Positions 50,530 to 59,994 of a stretch of 64,000 nt of DNA are shown in pieces. The translations under genes were made by a program, and so were the position numbers. Source of the DNA: Alistipes sp. (GTDB taxonomy: Bacteria > Bacteroidota > Bacteroidia > Bacteroidales > Rikenellaceae); NCBI GenBank assembly GCA_020026435.1, contig JAHHQK010000001.1:1-64000 (forward strand). Direction: 5' to 3'. Numbering within the stretch: the first letter of the stretch is position 1; the number at the start of each line of letters is the position of its first letter. Below the pieces are notes generated by a model. The model did no database searches. It worked only from the letters and a program-made list of their open reading frames with translations, and was not told the DNA's origin.

Positions 50530-53500
50530 ATGGACCGGTTTTTTATCTCTCATCCGATATTTGCCATCTCGGTGGCGGTGATGATCGTCATCGGAGGTCT
50601 CATTTCGCTTTTTGGACTGCCCGTCGAGCAGTATCCCGACATCACCCCTCCGGTAGTCGAGGTCACGGCCTCCTATGAAGGGGCCGATGCCTCGACGGTC
50701 GATGCCACGGTAGCCACACCCCTGGCCCAGGCGGCGATGGGGGTGGATGATCTGCTCTATCTGAAGACCACCAGCTCGAACGATGGCGTGATGACCATGC
50801 AGCTCATTTTTGCCATCGGTTCCGACCCCGACATGGATGCCCTCTTCACCCAAAACAACATCTCAACGGCCCTGCCCCGCCTGCCCGAAGCGGTGACCCG
50901 CCAGGGAGTCACCACGCGCAAGACGATGACTGATTTCCTGATGGTCTACTCCCTGCACAGCGACGGCCGCTACGACGATGAGTTTCTGTCGAACTACGCC
51001 TTTCTGAATCTTCGGGACGAACTGTTGAAGATCGACGGTGTGGGCAAGGTTTCGGTGATGGGTGCCGGGGAGTATGCCATGCGTATATGGCTGAAGCCCG
51101 ATGTGTTGAAATACTACGACATCCCGGTCGGTGAGGTGATCTCGGCTGTCGAGGAACAGGCGGCCTGCTACCCTGCGGGTCAATTCGGAGCGGAACCCTC
51201 GCCGGGCAGCACTGTCTACACCTACACGGTGGCGATGCCCCGCCAGCCGGTCACGGCCGAGGAGTTCCGTCGGATGATTATCCGCACGTTGCCTTCGGGC
51301 GAACAGATCCGTCTGGAGGATGTGGCCTCGGTCGATCTGGGCAGCAAGGACTACAACGTGCGTTCGTCGTTCGAGGGCAAGCCCACGGCCCTGGTGGTGA
51401 TCTATCAGCAACCCGGCAGCAATGCCATGAATGTGGGGGCGGAGATCAAGGCGGTGATGCACAACCTGGAAAAACGTCTGCCCGACGGAGTGTCGGCTGC
51501 CCGCATCGTGGACTCCACGACAAGCATCAAGGCTGGTGTGGAGGACATATTCCGCACGTTGCTCATTGCCCTGGGGCTGGTGATCCTGATCATCTGGCTC
51601 TTCTTGCAGGATTGGCGGGCCACGGTTATCCCGCTGGTGGCCATCCCCGTGTCGCTCATCGGAGCTTTCGTGCTTTTCCCGCTGCTGGGATTCTCGATCA
51701 ATATCATCTCGCTGCTGGGCATGGTGCTGGCCATCGGATTGGTGGTCGATGATGCCATCGTGGTAGTCGAGGCCGCGCAGATCAATATCGCCCGGGGAAT
51801 GGCTCCTTGTGAGGCTGCTGTGGAGGCCATGCGCAGGGTGCGCTCCCCGATCCTGGCCACGACCGTCGTCCTGCTGGCGGTGTTCCTCCCGGTGTCGTTC
51901 ATGAGCGGGATCACGGGACTGATGTTCCAGCAGTTCTCCGTTACGATCGCTGTGTCGGTGGTGATCTCGGCCTTCAATGCACTGACGCTTTCGCCGGCTT
52001 TGTGCGGGGTGATGTTGCGCCCGCGCAAGGAGCCGGCAGGAGGTTTCTTTAAGGCCTTCAACCGTCGGTTCGGTCTTACCACCGAACGCTACGGACGGTG
52101 GGCCGGAATCTTTTCGCGTCACGCATGGCGGACGGGTCTGCTTGTGGGGGTGGTCGTCGTGGGGATTTTCTTCGCGGGACGCAGCCTTCCGGTGGGCTTC
52201 CTGCCGGTGGAGGATCAGGGTTATGTGATGGTGATGGTCTCTACGCCCGAAGCCTCCTCGCTGCACCGGACCGAAGAGGCTATGGCCCGTGCCGATGAAC
52301 TCCTGCGTTGGTTCCCCGAGGTGGAGTCTACGTCCTATGCCGCCGGATTCGACATGATGGAGGGTATGGCCTCGACCAACAGCGGTGTGATCTTTGTGGC
52401 ACTCAAGGATTTCTCCGAACGGCGGAAATCGGCCATGGAACTGGCCGAAGAGTTTACCTCAAAGCTTTATTTCGGGGTTCCGTCGGCCATGTGCTATGCC
52501 TTCACCCCGCCATCGATTCCGGGCATGGGTGTAACCTCGGGCGTGGAGGTCGAAGTCGAGGATCTGGAGGGCCGCGGCACGGAATATCTCGTGGCACAGA
52601 CCCGTATGCTGATCGATTCGCTGAAGCAATGCCCCTCGATCGGTGATGTCTCGATGCGCTTCAGCGACCGTGTGCCGCAGCGCAAACTCGTCATCAAGCG
52701 CGAACAGGCCCTGGCCATGGGTGTGGACCTGGGTACGCTCTACAACGATCTGGCTACCTTGCTCGGCGGCTGCTATATCGGCAACTTCACCCGCTTCGAC
52801 AAGCTCTATCAGATCTACCTGCAGGCAGCACCCGACTACCGTGTGGACCGCCACTCGCTGGATGCCTACTACGTCCACTCCTCGAAGGGCGATCCCGTGC
52901 CGCTGGCCACACTGGTCGAGGTGCGTGACACGGTGGGTGTGGAATACCTCTCGGCGTTCAATCTCCACCGTTCCATCTCGCTCACGGTGACCCCTGCACC
53001 CCATGCTTCGCTGGGAAAGGTGATGGACGATGTGAAGACCACGGGACTGAGGGTCCTGCCGTCGGATGTGGCCACGGCATGGAGCGGCGTGTCGTTCGAG
53101 GCGGCTGCTGCGTCGAAGAGCGGAGTCTGGGTCTATGTGTCGGCCCTGCTGTTCGTGTTCCTGGTGCTGGCGGCCCTCTACGAGTCGTGGAGTCTGCCGT
53201 GGGCCGTGCTGCTGTCGGTGCCGATTGCCGTGCTGGGAGCCCTGGGATTCGTGTGGACGGCGCATTGGATCGACCCCAAATACATCAACGACATCTATAT
53301 GCAGGTGTCGCTGGTCATGCTCATCGGACTGGCCGCCAAGAATGCCATCCTGGTGGTGGAATATGCCGAACAGCTGCGCCGTGAGGAGGGGTTGCCCCGC
53401 CTGGAGGCGGCGGTCAAGGCGGCCAAGATTCGTCTGCGCCCGATCGTGATGACGGCTCTGGCCTTCATCCTAGGTGTGATGCCGCTGATCTTTGCCGACG

Positions 53501-53634
53501 GGGTCTATGCCTCGGCCCGCAACATCATGGGCGTGGCGCTGGTGGGCGGAATGCTCTTGGCCCTGCTGGTGGGGGTATTCTTCTATCCGGCACTCTATTA
53601 CATGATGGGACGTAAATCTAAAACACAGAAATAG
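50530..53634 (+). CDS. RND efflux pump, HAE1 (AcrB/MexB) type
   Basis: A 1034-residue inner-membrane antiporter. MDRFFISHPIFAISVAVMIVIGG starts TM1; the porter domain contains QYPDITPPVVEVTASYEGADASTV. TM2-6 include ALGLVILIIWLFLQDWRATVIPLVAIPVSLIGAF and GLVVDDAIVVVEA, where the paired Asp residues of TM4 carry protons. The repeat half has VSALLFVFLVLAALYESWSLP and IGLAAKNAILVVEYAEQLR. It exports drugs or amphipathic compounds such as bile salts by proton antiport; the exact substrates cannot be deduced. Confidence 0.97.
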   Translation: MDRFFISHPIFAISVAVMIVIGGLISLFGLPVEQYPDITPPVVEVTASYEGADASTVDATVATPLAQAAMGVDDLLYLKTTSSNDGVMTMQLIFAIGSDPDMDALFTQNNISTALPRLPEAVTRQGVTTRKTMTDFLMVYSLHSDGRYDDEFLSNYAFLNLRDELLKIDGVGKVSVMGAGEYAMRIWLKPDVLKYYDIPVGEVISAVEEQAACYPAGQFGAEPSPGSTVYTYTVAMPRQPVTAEEFRRMIIRTLPSGEQIRLEDVASVDLGSKDYNVRSSFEGKPTALVVIYQQPGSNAMNVGAEIKAVMHNLEKRLPDGVSAARIVDSTTSIKAGVEDIFRTLLIALGLVILIIWLFLQDWRATVIPLVAIPVSLIGAFVLFPLLGFSINIISLLGMVLAIGLVVDDAIVVVEAAQINIARGMAPCEAAVEAMRRVRSPILATTVVLLAVFLPVSFMSGITGLMFQQFSVTIAVSVVISAFNALTLSPALCGVMLRPRKEPAGGFFKAFNRRFGLTTERYGRWAGIFSRHAWRTGLLVGVVVVGIFFAGRSLPVGFLPVEDQGYVMVMVSTPEASSLHRTEEAMARADELLRWFPEVESTSYAAGFDMMEGMASTNSGVIFVALKDFSERRKSAMELAEEFTSKLYFGVPSAMCYAFTPPSIPGMGVTSGVEVEVEDLEGRGTEYLVAQTRMLIDSLKQCPSIGDVSMRFSDRVPQRKLVIKREQALAMGVDLGTLYNDLATLLGGCYIGNFTRFDKLYQIYLQAAPDYRVDRHSLDAYYVHSSKGDPVPLATLVEVRDTVGVEYLSAFNLHRSISLTVTPAPHASLGKVMDDVKTTGLRVLPSDVATAWSGVSFEAAAASKSGVWVYVSALLFVFLVLAALYESWSLPWAVLLSVPIAVLGALGFVWTAHWIDPKYINDIYMQVSLVMLIGLAAKNAILVVEYAEQLRREEGLPRLEAAVKAAKIRLRPIVMTALAFILGVMPLIFADGVYASARNIMGVALVGGMLLALLVGVFFYPALYYMMGRKSKTQK

Positions 53635-53636
53635 CC

Positions 53637-55004
53637 ATGAAACGATACCTATTGATCGGCGGATGCGTGATGTTGTTCCTGGGCGGATGCGCACCGCGGT
53701 TTTATCCGCCGAAAACAGACCTTGCACCGCAGTATGCCAATTCCTCGTTGGAGGTCGGCGAAGTGGAACTGCGGAATGGAAAATGGTGGTGCATCTTCGG
53801 CGACCGGGTGCTGGATTCCCTGGTCGAACGCGCCTTGAAGGCCAACCGTAACCTTGCGCAGGCGGCCTTCCGCGTGGAGGAGGTGCGGCACACGATGCGG
53901 GTGGCCCGTGCGGCCTACCTGCCGTCGGTGGGCGGAAGTGCTTCGGCGGAGGCCGAATATGACAAAACGCGGACCACCGGTCAAAGCTATTCGCTCGGCG
54001 GAAGCCTCTCATGGGAGATCTCTCTGTTCGGGGCATTGCGCAATACCAATCGCCAGGCCCGTGCCCGCATCGAGTCGGCCGAATGGGCCTTGAAGGGTAT
54101 GCAGCTCTCGGTGGCGGCCGAGGTGGCCACGACCTACTTCACGCTTCTGGAGTATGAGCGCGACCTGGAGATCGCCACACGCAGTCTCCACCTCAGAGAG
54201 CGTTCGGCCGCCCTGGTCGATTCGCTCTTCACCTACGGATTTGCCGACGGAGTGGCCCTCTCGCAGGCGCAGAGCCTGGTCTATTCGGCCCAGACCGATA
54301 TTCCCCACTTTCGCCATGCTGTCGAACAGGCGCGGGTGTCGCTCAGCGTCTTATTGGGCGAGACTCCCGAAAAGACCATCTGGACCCTGTCGCGCGAATA
54401 TCTTCCGCTGGACAGCCTTCCACGGGAGATTCCCGCAGGAGTACCCTCCGACCTGTTGCGCCGCCGTCCCGACATCGTGCAGTCGCACTACGAACTGCTG
54501 GAGGCGGCTGCCGGGGTAGGCCTGGCTCGCAGTGTACGCTTCCCGTCGATCAAGCTCACGGCGGGCGGAGGTGCGGCCTCCTCTTCGCTGAAGGAACTCA
54601 CGCAGGAAGGTTGGTGGACATGGAATGCCGGTGGAAATATTCTGATGCCGATCTTCAACTTTGGGCGACTGCGCCGGGTCGAGCAGGCCGCCATGTCGCG
54701 CTACAAACAGGCCGTGTGCGGCTACGAACAGCAGGTGCTGGAGGCTCTGTCGGAGGTCGAGACCGCCCTCACGGCCATCGAAGAGCAACGCCGCCAGATT
54801 CACTCCTCGTCGGAGCTGATGATGGCCAATGCCGAGATCGCCCGCATGACCCGCGCACTGTATCGCAGCGGGTTCTCGAACTACCTCGATGTCATCGATG
54901 CCGAGCGTTCGCTCTATTCATCCCAAATGCAGCAGGTTAACCTCCGGGCCGGACAGTACATCAATTACATCAATCTGATCAAGGCTCTGGGCGGCGGCTG
55001 GTAG
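53637..55004 (+). CDS. TolC/OprM-type outer-membrane efflux lipoprotein
   Basis: A 455-residue NodT-family protein with lipoprotein signal (MKRYLLIGGCVMLFLGGC, Cys18). Two outer-membrane efflux repeats are visible: LVERALKANRNLAQAAFRVEEVRHTMRVARAAYLPSV and RRRPDIVQSHYELLEAAAGVGLARSVRFPSIKLTAGGG, the second with the diagnostic RRPDI. The end is QVNLRAGQYINYINLIKALGGGW. It forms the trimeric channel of the efflux complex. It starts 2 bases after the pump stop. No local regulator such as TetR or AcrR is present. Confidence 0.95.
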   Translation: MKRYLLIGGCVMLFLGGCAPRFYPPKTDLAPQYANSSLEVGEVELRNGKWWCIFGDRVLDSLVERALKANRNLAQAAFRVEEVRHTMRVARAAYLPSVGGSASAEAEYDKTRTTGQSYSLGGSLSWEISLFGALRNTNRQARARIESAEWALKGMQLSVAAEVATTYFTLLEYERDLEIATRSLHLRERSAALVDSLFTYGFADGVALSQAQSLVYSAQTDIPHFRHAVEQARVSLSVLLGETPEKTIWTLSREYLPLDSLPREIPAGVPSDLLRRRPDIVQSHYELLEAAAGVGLARSVRFPSIKLTAGGGAASSSLKELTQEGWWTWNAGGNILMPIFNFGRLRRVEQAAMSRYKQAVCGYEQQVLEALSEVETALTAIEEQRRQIHSSSELMMANAEIARMTRALYRSGFSNYLDVIDAERSLYSSQMQQVNLRAGQYINYINLIKALGGGW

Positions 55005-55119
55005 CCCGATGCGGAGCGTAATTACCTGACGTATATCTGTCTATGAATCGTAGTAGCTCCGATGAGGCACCTCTTCTATAAGGTGGAATACCCCGAAAAG
55101 GAAATACCTATTCTTAGGG

Positions 55120-55151
55120 ATTGTTCTTTTCGGGGTAAATCCGTATCTTTG
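55120..55151 (+). promoter_or_regulatory. Promoter of feoB
   Basis: ATTG at 55120-55123, 20-base spacer, TATCTTTG at 55144-55151. The ATG is 19 bases beyond the box, giving a short leader. No Fur box was evident by eye. Confidence 0.65.
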
Positions 55152-55170
55152 GGGCAAAATTTTTAGCAAT

Positions 55171-57627
55171 ATGCGTCTTTCCGAATTGAAAACCGGGGAG
55201 TCGGCGACAATTCTCAAGTTCATGGGCCACGGCGGATTCCGTCGTCGCATCATGGAGATGGGCTTCATCCGCGGTCAGCGGGTGGAGGTGATACTGAACG
55301 CCCCGTTGAAAGATCCGATAGAGTACAAGATCATGGGTTACGAGATCTCGTTGCGTCGCAGCGAGGCCGAGATGATCGAGGTGCTGTCGGACGATGAAGT
55401 GAAAAAAATGTTGAGTGAAGAGTCCGGCAAATCGGCCCACAGCCGACACTGGCTCGTGGGTTCGGACACGGGATCGGCATATACCGATCGCGACATTGCC
55501 GAGCAGGAGTGCAAGAGTGCCGATGAGGTCATCTCGCGTCACAGCCACCACATCACGGTGGCCCTGGTAGGTAATCCCAACAGCGGCAAGACTTCTTTGT
55601 TCAACGCCATTTCGGGCGGAAGGGAACACGTGGGCAATTACAGCGGAGTGACCGTCGGTGCCAAGATCGGCCACTGCACCTACCGCGGTTACCATTTCGA
55701 GATCACCGATCTGCCGGGTACCTATGCCCTGTCGGCCTACTCGCCCGAGGAGCGTTTCGTGCGTCACCACATTGCAGAGAAGATGCCCGACGTGATTCTG
55801 AACTCGGTGGTGGCCTCCAACCTGGAGCGCAACCTCTATCTGACGACCGAGCTGATCGACATCAACCCCCGCATGGTGGTGGCTCTGAACATGTATGACG
55901 AGCTGGAGGCCAGCGGTGCCAAATTGGACTACGACAGTCTGGGCCGTATGCTGGGAATCCCTATGGTGCCTGTCGAGGCCCGCAACAACAAGGGCATCGA
56001 GAACCTGCTCGATACGGTGATCGCCGTCTTCGAGAACCAGGACGAACGTGTGCGCCATATCCACATCAACCAGGGTAAGGTGATCGAGGAGGGGCTGCAA
56101 CGGCTCTATGCCGCCATCAGCCCTTCGCGGGACGAGTTGCCGAAGGCTTTCCCGCCGCGTTACTATGCCATGCACCTGCTGGAGGGCGACAAACAGGTCG
56201 AGGAGCAGCTGCAACACTGCCCGCTCTATCCCGAATGGGTCAAGATCCGCGACGTGGAGTCCAAGCGCATCTGCGAGGAGCTGGGCGAGGATGTCGAGAC
56301 GGCATTCGCCAATCAGAAATACGGTTTCATCCAGGGCGCACTCAAGGAAAACTATACGCCCGGACAGCGTGAGGAGGTGACGACCACGGCTCTGATTGAT
56401 GCCTTCGTGACGCACAAGTTGTGGGGCTTTCCGCTCTTCTTTGCCGTCATGTGGCTGATGTTCTGGTGTACGTTTACCTTGGGGTCCTATCCCCAGGAGT
56501 GGATCGATATTTTGGTCGGATGGTTCGGTGATGCGGTTCATGCCATACTCCCCGAGGGTGCGTTGCGCAGTCTGATCTCCGACGGTGTGATCGGCGGCGT
56601 GGGTGCGGTGATCGTCTTCCTGCCTAACATCATGATCCTCTATCTGTTCATCGCCTTCATGGAGGACTCGGGCTACCTGGCCCGTGCGGCCTTCATCATG
56701 GATAAGGTGATGCACCGCATCGGACTCCACGGCAAATCGTTCATCCCGCTGATCATGGGCTTCGGTTGCAACGTGCCGGCCATCCTGGCCTGCCGCACGA
56801 TCGAGAGCCGCAGCAGCCGTCTGATCACCATCCTCATCACGCCTTTCATGTCGTGCAGCGCACGTATCCCGATCTATATGTTGTTGGCGGGAACATTCTT
56901 CCACAAGCAGGCCGGGCTGGTGATGCTGGGACTCTACGTTTTCGGCATTCTGGCCGCAGTCTTTACGGCCAAGCTGATGCGCCGCTTCCTTTTCCCGGTG
57001 GATGAGACTCCGTTTGTCATGGAGCTGCCCCCCTACCGCCTGCCGACCTTGAAGAGTACCTTGTCGCACATGTGGGACAAGTGTGCCCAGTATCTGCGCA
57101 AGATGAGCGGCATGATTCTCTTTGCCTCGCTCATCGTGTGGTTTTTGAGTTACTACCCCCATGACGACAGATTTGAACAGGGTTCGATCGAGCATTACGA
57201 AAACTCCTACTTGGGCCGTATGGGCAAGACCTGCGAGCCGATCTTCACCCCGATGGGGCTGAACTGGAAGGCCGGAGTGTCGATTCTGTCGGGTCTCCCG
57301 GCCAAGGAGATCGTGGTCAGCACGCTGGGTGTACTCTATGCCGAGACTCCTTTGGACAAGGCTTCGGAGGCGACCGTTTCGGAAAACGGCGGGGAAGCCG
57401 ACGAGATGGATTCACTCTCGAAACGCTTGGTGGCCAGCGGGGATTTCTCGACGGCATCGGTTGTGGCTTTCCTGCTCTTCATTCTGCTCTATATCCCCTG
57501 TATTGCCACGGTGGTGGCCATCGGATCGGAGCTGGGCTGGAAGTGGGCGGCCATGTCGCTGGTCTACAATACGGTTTTGGCCTGGGGACTCTCCTGGACA
57601 GCCTACCACCTGGTGTTGTGGCTCTAA
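55171..57627 (+). CDS. feoB: Ferrous iron transporter, FeoA-FeoB fusion
   Basis: An 818-residue protein. Residues 1-75 are an SH3-like FeoA domain (MRLSELKTGESATILKFMG..EYKIMGYEISLRRSEAEMIEV). A linker rich in Glu/His follows, then the FeoB G domain: G1 GNPNSGKTSLF, G3 DLPGTYALSAYSPEE, the G4 equivalent in ALNMYDEL, and the C-terminal Gate domains with VFLPNIMILYLFIAFMEDSGYLARAAFIMD, GFGCNVPAILACRTI and SGLPAKEIVVSTLGVLY. It imports Fe2+ through the inner membrane with GTP hydrolysis. FeoA fused to FeoB is common in Bacteroidota. Confidence 0.96.
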   Translation: MRLSELKTGESATILKFMGHGGFRRRIMEMGFIRGQRVEVILNAPLKDPIEYKIMGYEISLRRSEAEMIEVLSDDEVKKMLSEESGKSAHSRHWLVGSDTGSAYTDRDIAEQECKSADEVISRHSHHITVALVGNPNSGKTSLFNAISGGREHVGNYSGVTVGAKIGHCTYRGYHFEITDLPGTYALSAYSPEERFVRHHIAEKMPDVILNSVVASNLERNLYLTTELIDINPRMVVALNMYDELEASGAKLDYDSLGRMLGIPMVPVEARNNKGIENLLDTVIAVFENQDERVRHIHINQGKVIEEGLQRLYAAISPSRDELPKAFPPRYYAMHLLEGDKQVEEQLQHCPLYPEWVKIRDVESKRICEELGEDVETAFANQKYGFIQGALKENYTPGQREEVTTTALIDAFVTHKLWGFPLFFAVMWLMFWCTFTLGSYPQEWIDILVGWFGDAVHAILPEGALRSLISDGVIGGVGAVIVFLPNIMILYLFIAFMEDSGYLARAAFIMDKVMHRIGLHGKSFIPLIMGFGCNVPAILACRTIESRSSRLITILITPFMSCSARIPIYMLLAGTFFHKQAGLVMLGLYVFGILAAVFTAKLMRRFLFPVDETPFVMELPPYRLPTLKSTLSHMWDKCAQYLRKMSGMILFASLIVWFLSYYPHDDRFEQGSIEHYENSYLGRMGKTCEPIFTPMGLNWKAGVSILSGLPAKEIVVSTLGVLYAETPLDKASEATVSENGGEADEMDSLSKRLVASGDFSTASVVAFLLFILLYIPCIATVVAIGSELGWKWAAMSLVYNTVLAWGLSWTAYHLVLWL

Positions 57628-57638
57628 TCTGACGGGAT

Positions 57639-57803
57639 ATGGAGTGGCAGAACATCATAGTCGGCATTATCGCCCTGGTGGTCGTCGTGTGGTTGTCCCG
57701 GCGGCTGAGATGCTTCTTCAGAGGGGTCAAGCGGGGCGAGAGTTGTTGTAATTGCGGCAGTAAGGGGTGTCCCCATCATGCTGCAAACCGAAAAGAAACG
57801 TAA
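57639..57803 (+). CDS. FeoB-associated small Cys-rich membrane protein
   Basis: A 54-residue protein starting 11 bases after feoB: MEWQNIIVGIIALVVVVWLS is a single transmembrane helix, followed by basic residues, GESCCNCGSKGCPHH and RKET. The Cys-rich cytoplasmic tail after one helix is the FeoB-associated (FeoC-like/FeoB_associated) pattern. It probably modulates FeoB or senses iron/redox state through its Cys/His cluster; this is inference. It precedes a strong terminator. Confidence 0.85.
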   Translation: MEWQNIIVGIIALVVVVWLSRRLRCFFRGVKRGESCCNCGSKGCPHHAANRKET

Positions 57804-57828
57804 TCCTTTAATTCGTAAATACATCTGC

Positions 57829-57877
57829 GCGGTGCGGTGTCTGCGGCTGGAAAAGCCCGACACCGCACCGCTTTTTT
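57829..57877 (+). terminator. Terminator of the feo operon
   Basis: GCGGTGCGGTGTC (57829-57841) pairs perfectly with GACACCGCACCGC (57859-57871), followed by six T. Confidence 0.93.
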
Positions 57878-57963
57878 CCGCATATTCCGATTGGGAACAA
57901 TCCTTAAATCCCTATTTTGGTGAAAAACAAACATATAACTTTTTTTATTCATTTATATTTTAC

Positions 57964-57971
57964 TACTTTTG
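57964..57971 (+). promoter_or_regulatory. Promoter -7 box of the AspT-like gene
   Basis: TACTTTTG matches TAnnTTTG with a T-run in the -33 position; 36 bases before the ATG. Confidence 0.5.
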
Positions 57972-58007
57972 TATCACTTTTGAATAAAAACGTACAAATG
58001 AAGTAGT

Positions 58008-59672
58008 ATGGATTGGTTAATTTCTCTCTTTTTTGGATCTGGCATTGCCCATACGGTCCTGACCCTTTCGTTGGTCATCACGATAGGTATTCTGCTCGGT
58101 AAGATTCGTATCGGAGGAGTTTCCCTGGGTATTACTTGGATTTTGTTCGTCGGAATCATCCTTAGTCATTGCGGCATGACGATCGATGACAGTGTGCGCC
58201 ATTTCGTACAGGAATTCGGCCTCATTCTCTTTGTCTTCTCGATCGGATTGCAGGTCGGCCCCAGCTTCTTCTCCTCGTTCAAACAGGGAGGTCTGACGCT
58301 GGTGGGTTGCGCAATGGCTATCGTCTTTTTGGGCGTGGTGACGGCTTATATCATCCATGTGGTGACGGGAACTCCTATCCCGACGATGGTCGGTATTCTC
58401 TCGGGTGCGGTGACCAACACCCCCGGACTGGGTGCCGCACAGCAGGCTTACAGCGATGCTGCGGGTATTCAGGACCCCACCATTGCCCTGGGCTATGCCG
58501 TGGCTTATCCGTTGGGTGTCGTGGGTATCATCCTGACGATGATTATCGTACGCTATGCCTTGAAAATCAAGTTCGAGAAAGAGGACGAGGAACTGGCGCG
58601 TCTGACCAGCGAGCAGAAGTTCGCCACGAAGGTCTCGGTGGAGTTCACCAACAAGATGCTCGACGGTCGCACGGTGGCTTATATGCGTGATCTGATCAAT
58701 CGTCAGTTTGTCATTTCGCGCATTATGCACGAGGGCGAGATTATTATGGCCGACGGTGACAGCCGTGTGGCTATGGGCGATCGCCTGTGGATCATCTGTC
58801 AGGCCGATGACTGTGAGGCTATTGTGGCCTTCTTCGGCCGTCATGTCGAGATGAGCGACGAGGATTGGGGCAACAACACCCCCAATGCCGAGCTGATCTC
58901 GCGCCGTATCCTCATCACAAAAGACTCGATCAACGGCAAGAAGTTCTCCGACCTGCGTCTGAGAACCAAATATGGAATCAACATCACGCGCGTGAACCGT
59001 GCGGGTGTGGATCTGATCCCCTACCAGGGTCTTGAATTACAGGTGGGTGACCGTGTGATGGTTGTAGGTCCCAAGAAGGCTGTGGCGCGTGTGGCCGATG
59101 TGCTGGGCAACTCGCTCAAGAAGCTCAATCAGCCGAATCTGGTGACGATCTTCGTGGGGCTGGCTTTGGGTATGCTGCTCGGATCCATTCCGCTGCTCAA
59201 TGTCCCCCAGCCCGTGAAACTGGGCCTGGCGGGAGGTCCGCTGATCATTGCCATTCTGATCGGACGTTTCGGTGCGCGCTTCCACCTGGTGACCTATACG
59301 ACGATGAGTGCTAACCTCATGTTGCGTGAGATCGGTATCGCGTTATTCCTGGCGGCTGTCGGATTGGGTGCCGGCGAGGGATTTGTCGATGCCATTGTCG
59401 GCGGCGGTTACCGCTGGATCGGCTATGGATTCATCATCACGATGGTACCCCTGCTGATCGTGGGCATCGTGGCCCGTCTGTGGCTCAAGATGAACTACTA
59501 CACGTTGATGGGATTGATGTCGGGGGCCATGACCGATCCCCCTGCCCTGGCCTATGCCAATGCCACGGCAGGTAACGATATGCCGGCTGTGGGATATTCG
59601 ACTGTCTATCCGGTGGTGATGTTCCTGCGCGTGCTCACGGCTCAGATCTTCATCCTTTTTGCTCTTTCGTAG
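58008..59672 (+). CDS. AspT/YidE-family antiporter with two TrkA-C (RCK_C) domains
   Basis: A 554-residue membrane protein. Two repeated transport halves each carry a TNTPGLGAAQQA or TDPPALAYANAT motif after GILSGAV and GLMSGAM, the signature of aspartate-alanine exchangers (AAEx). Between them lie two RCK_C domains (NKMLDGRTVAYMRDLINRQFVISRIMHEG, LRTKYGINITRVNRAGVDLIPYQGLELQVGDRVMVVG). It probably exchanges amino acids or dicarboxylates and is gated by a ligand at the RCK domains; the substrate is not known. Confidence 0.92.
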   Translation: MDWLISLFFGSGIAHTVLTLSLVITIGILLGKIRIGGVSLGITWILFVGIILSHCGMTIDDSVRHFVQEFGLILFVFSIGLQVGPSFFSSFKQGGLTLVGCAMAIVFLGVVTAYIIHVVTGTPIPTMVGILSGAVTNTPGLGAAQQAYSDAAGIQDPTIALGYAVAYPLGVVGIILTMIIVRYALKIKFEKEDEELARLTSEQKFATKVSVEFTNKMLDGRTVAYMRDLINRQFVISRIMHEGEIIMADGDSRVAMGDRLWIICQADDCEAIVAFFGRHVEMSDEDWGNNTPNAELISRRILITKDSINGKKFSDLRLRTKYGINITRVNRAGVDLIPYQGLELQVGDRVMVVGPKKAVARVADVLGNSLKKLNQPNLVTIFVGLALGMLLGSIPLLNVPQPVKLGLAGGPLIIAILIGRFGARFHLVTYTTMSANLMLREIGIALFLAAVGLGAGEGFVDAIVGGGYRWIGYGFIITMVPLLIVGIVARLWLKMNYYTLMGLMSGAMTDPPALAYANATAGNDMPAVGYSTVYPVVMFLRVLTAQIFILFALS

Positions 59673-59697
59673 CGCTAAAGTCGGGATAAACAACAGT

Positions 59698-59738
59698 CGG
59701 GTTGCTGCTCCTTCGAGGGTGGCAACCCGCTTGTTTTG
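59698..59738 (+). terminator. Terminator after the AspT-like gene
   Basis: CGGGTTGC (59698-59705) pairs with GCAACCCG (59722-59729), then CTTGTTTT. The following 160 bases hold no gene I can support. Confidence 0.7.
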
Positions 59739-59900
59739 CTCTTTGTCGCTGATGTCGTGGCTGAGTTCGGAGCAGAGCGACAAGGATAACTTACTGCTTC
59801 TCTGTTTCGTCGGTCGAAAGTTCCTTACGGCTTTCTGCTTCACTTCCGAAAAAGTATATTGACGAAAAAAAAGGGTATGTCACAAGGACAAAATACAACA

Positions 59901-59946
59901 AAACTCTCCCCTGCCGTAAATTATCTGCGGCAGGGGAGAGTTTTTT
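59901..59946. terminator. Bidirectional terminator at the end of lpdA
   Basis: AAACTCTCCCCTGCCG (59901-59916) pairs with CGGCAGGGGAGAGTTT (59928-59943) and T runs on both sides. It serves lpdA from the minus strand. Confidence 0.9.
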
Positions 59947-59994
59947 GACAAGAGTTTTTTGACACCCCCTCTTGTGCCTTTTGGGCGGAATGCG
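59927..59994 (+). repeat. Terminator-linked dispersed repeat, copy B
   Basis: Elements GCGGCAGGGGA, TTTTTTGA, TTGACACCCCCTC and GCGGAATGCG occur in the same order as in 37350-37410. The last base abuts the lpdA stop codon (59995). Confidence 0.5.

Noticed and set aside
55114..57195. About 690-codon antisense frame opposite feoB
   Set aside because: Shadow of FeoB; no family resemblance.
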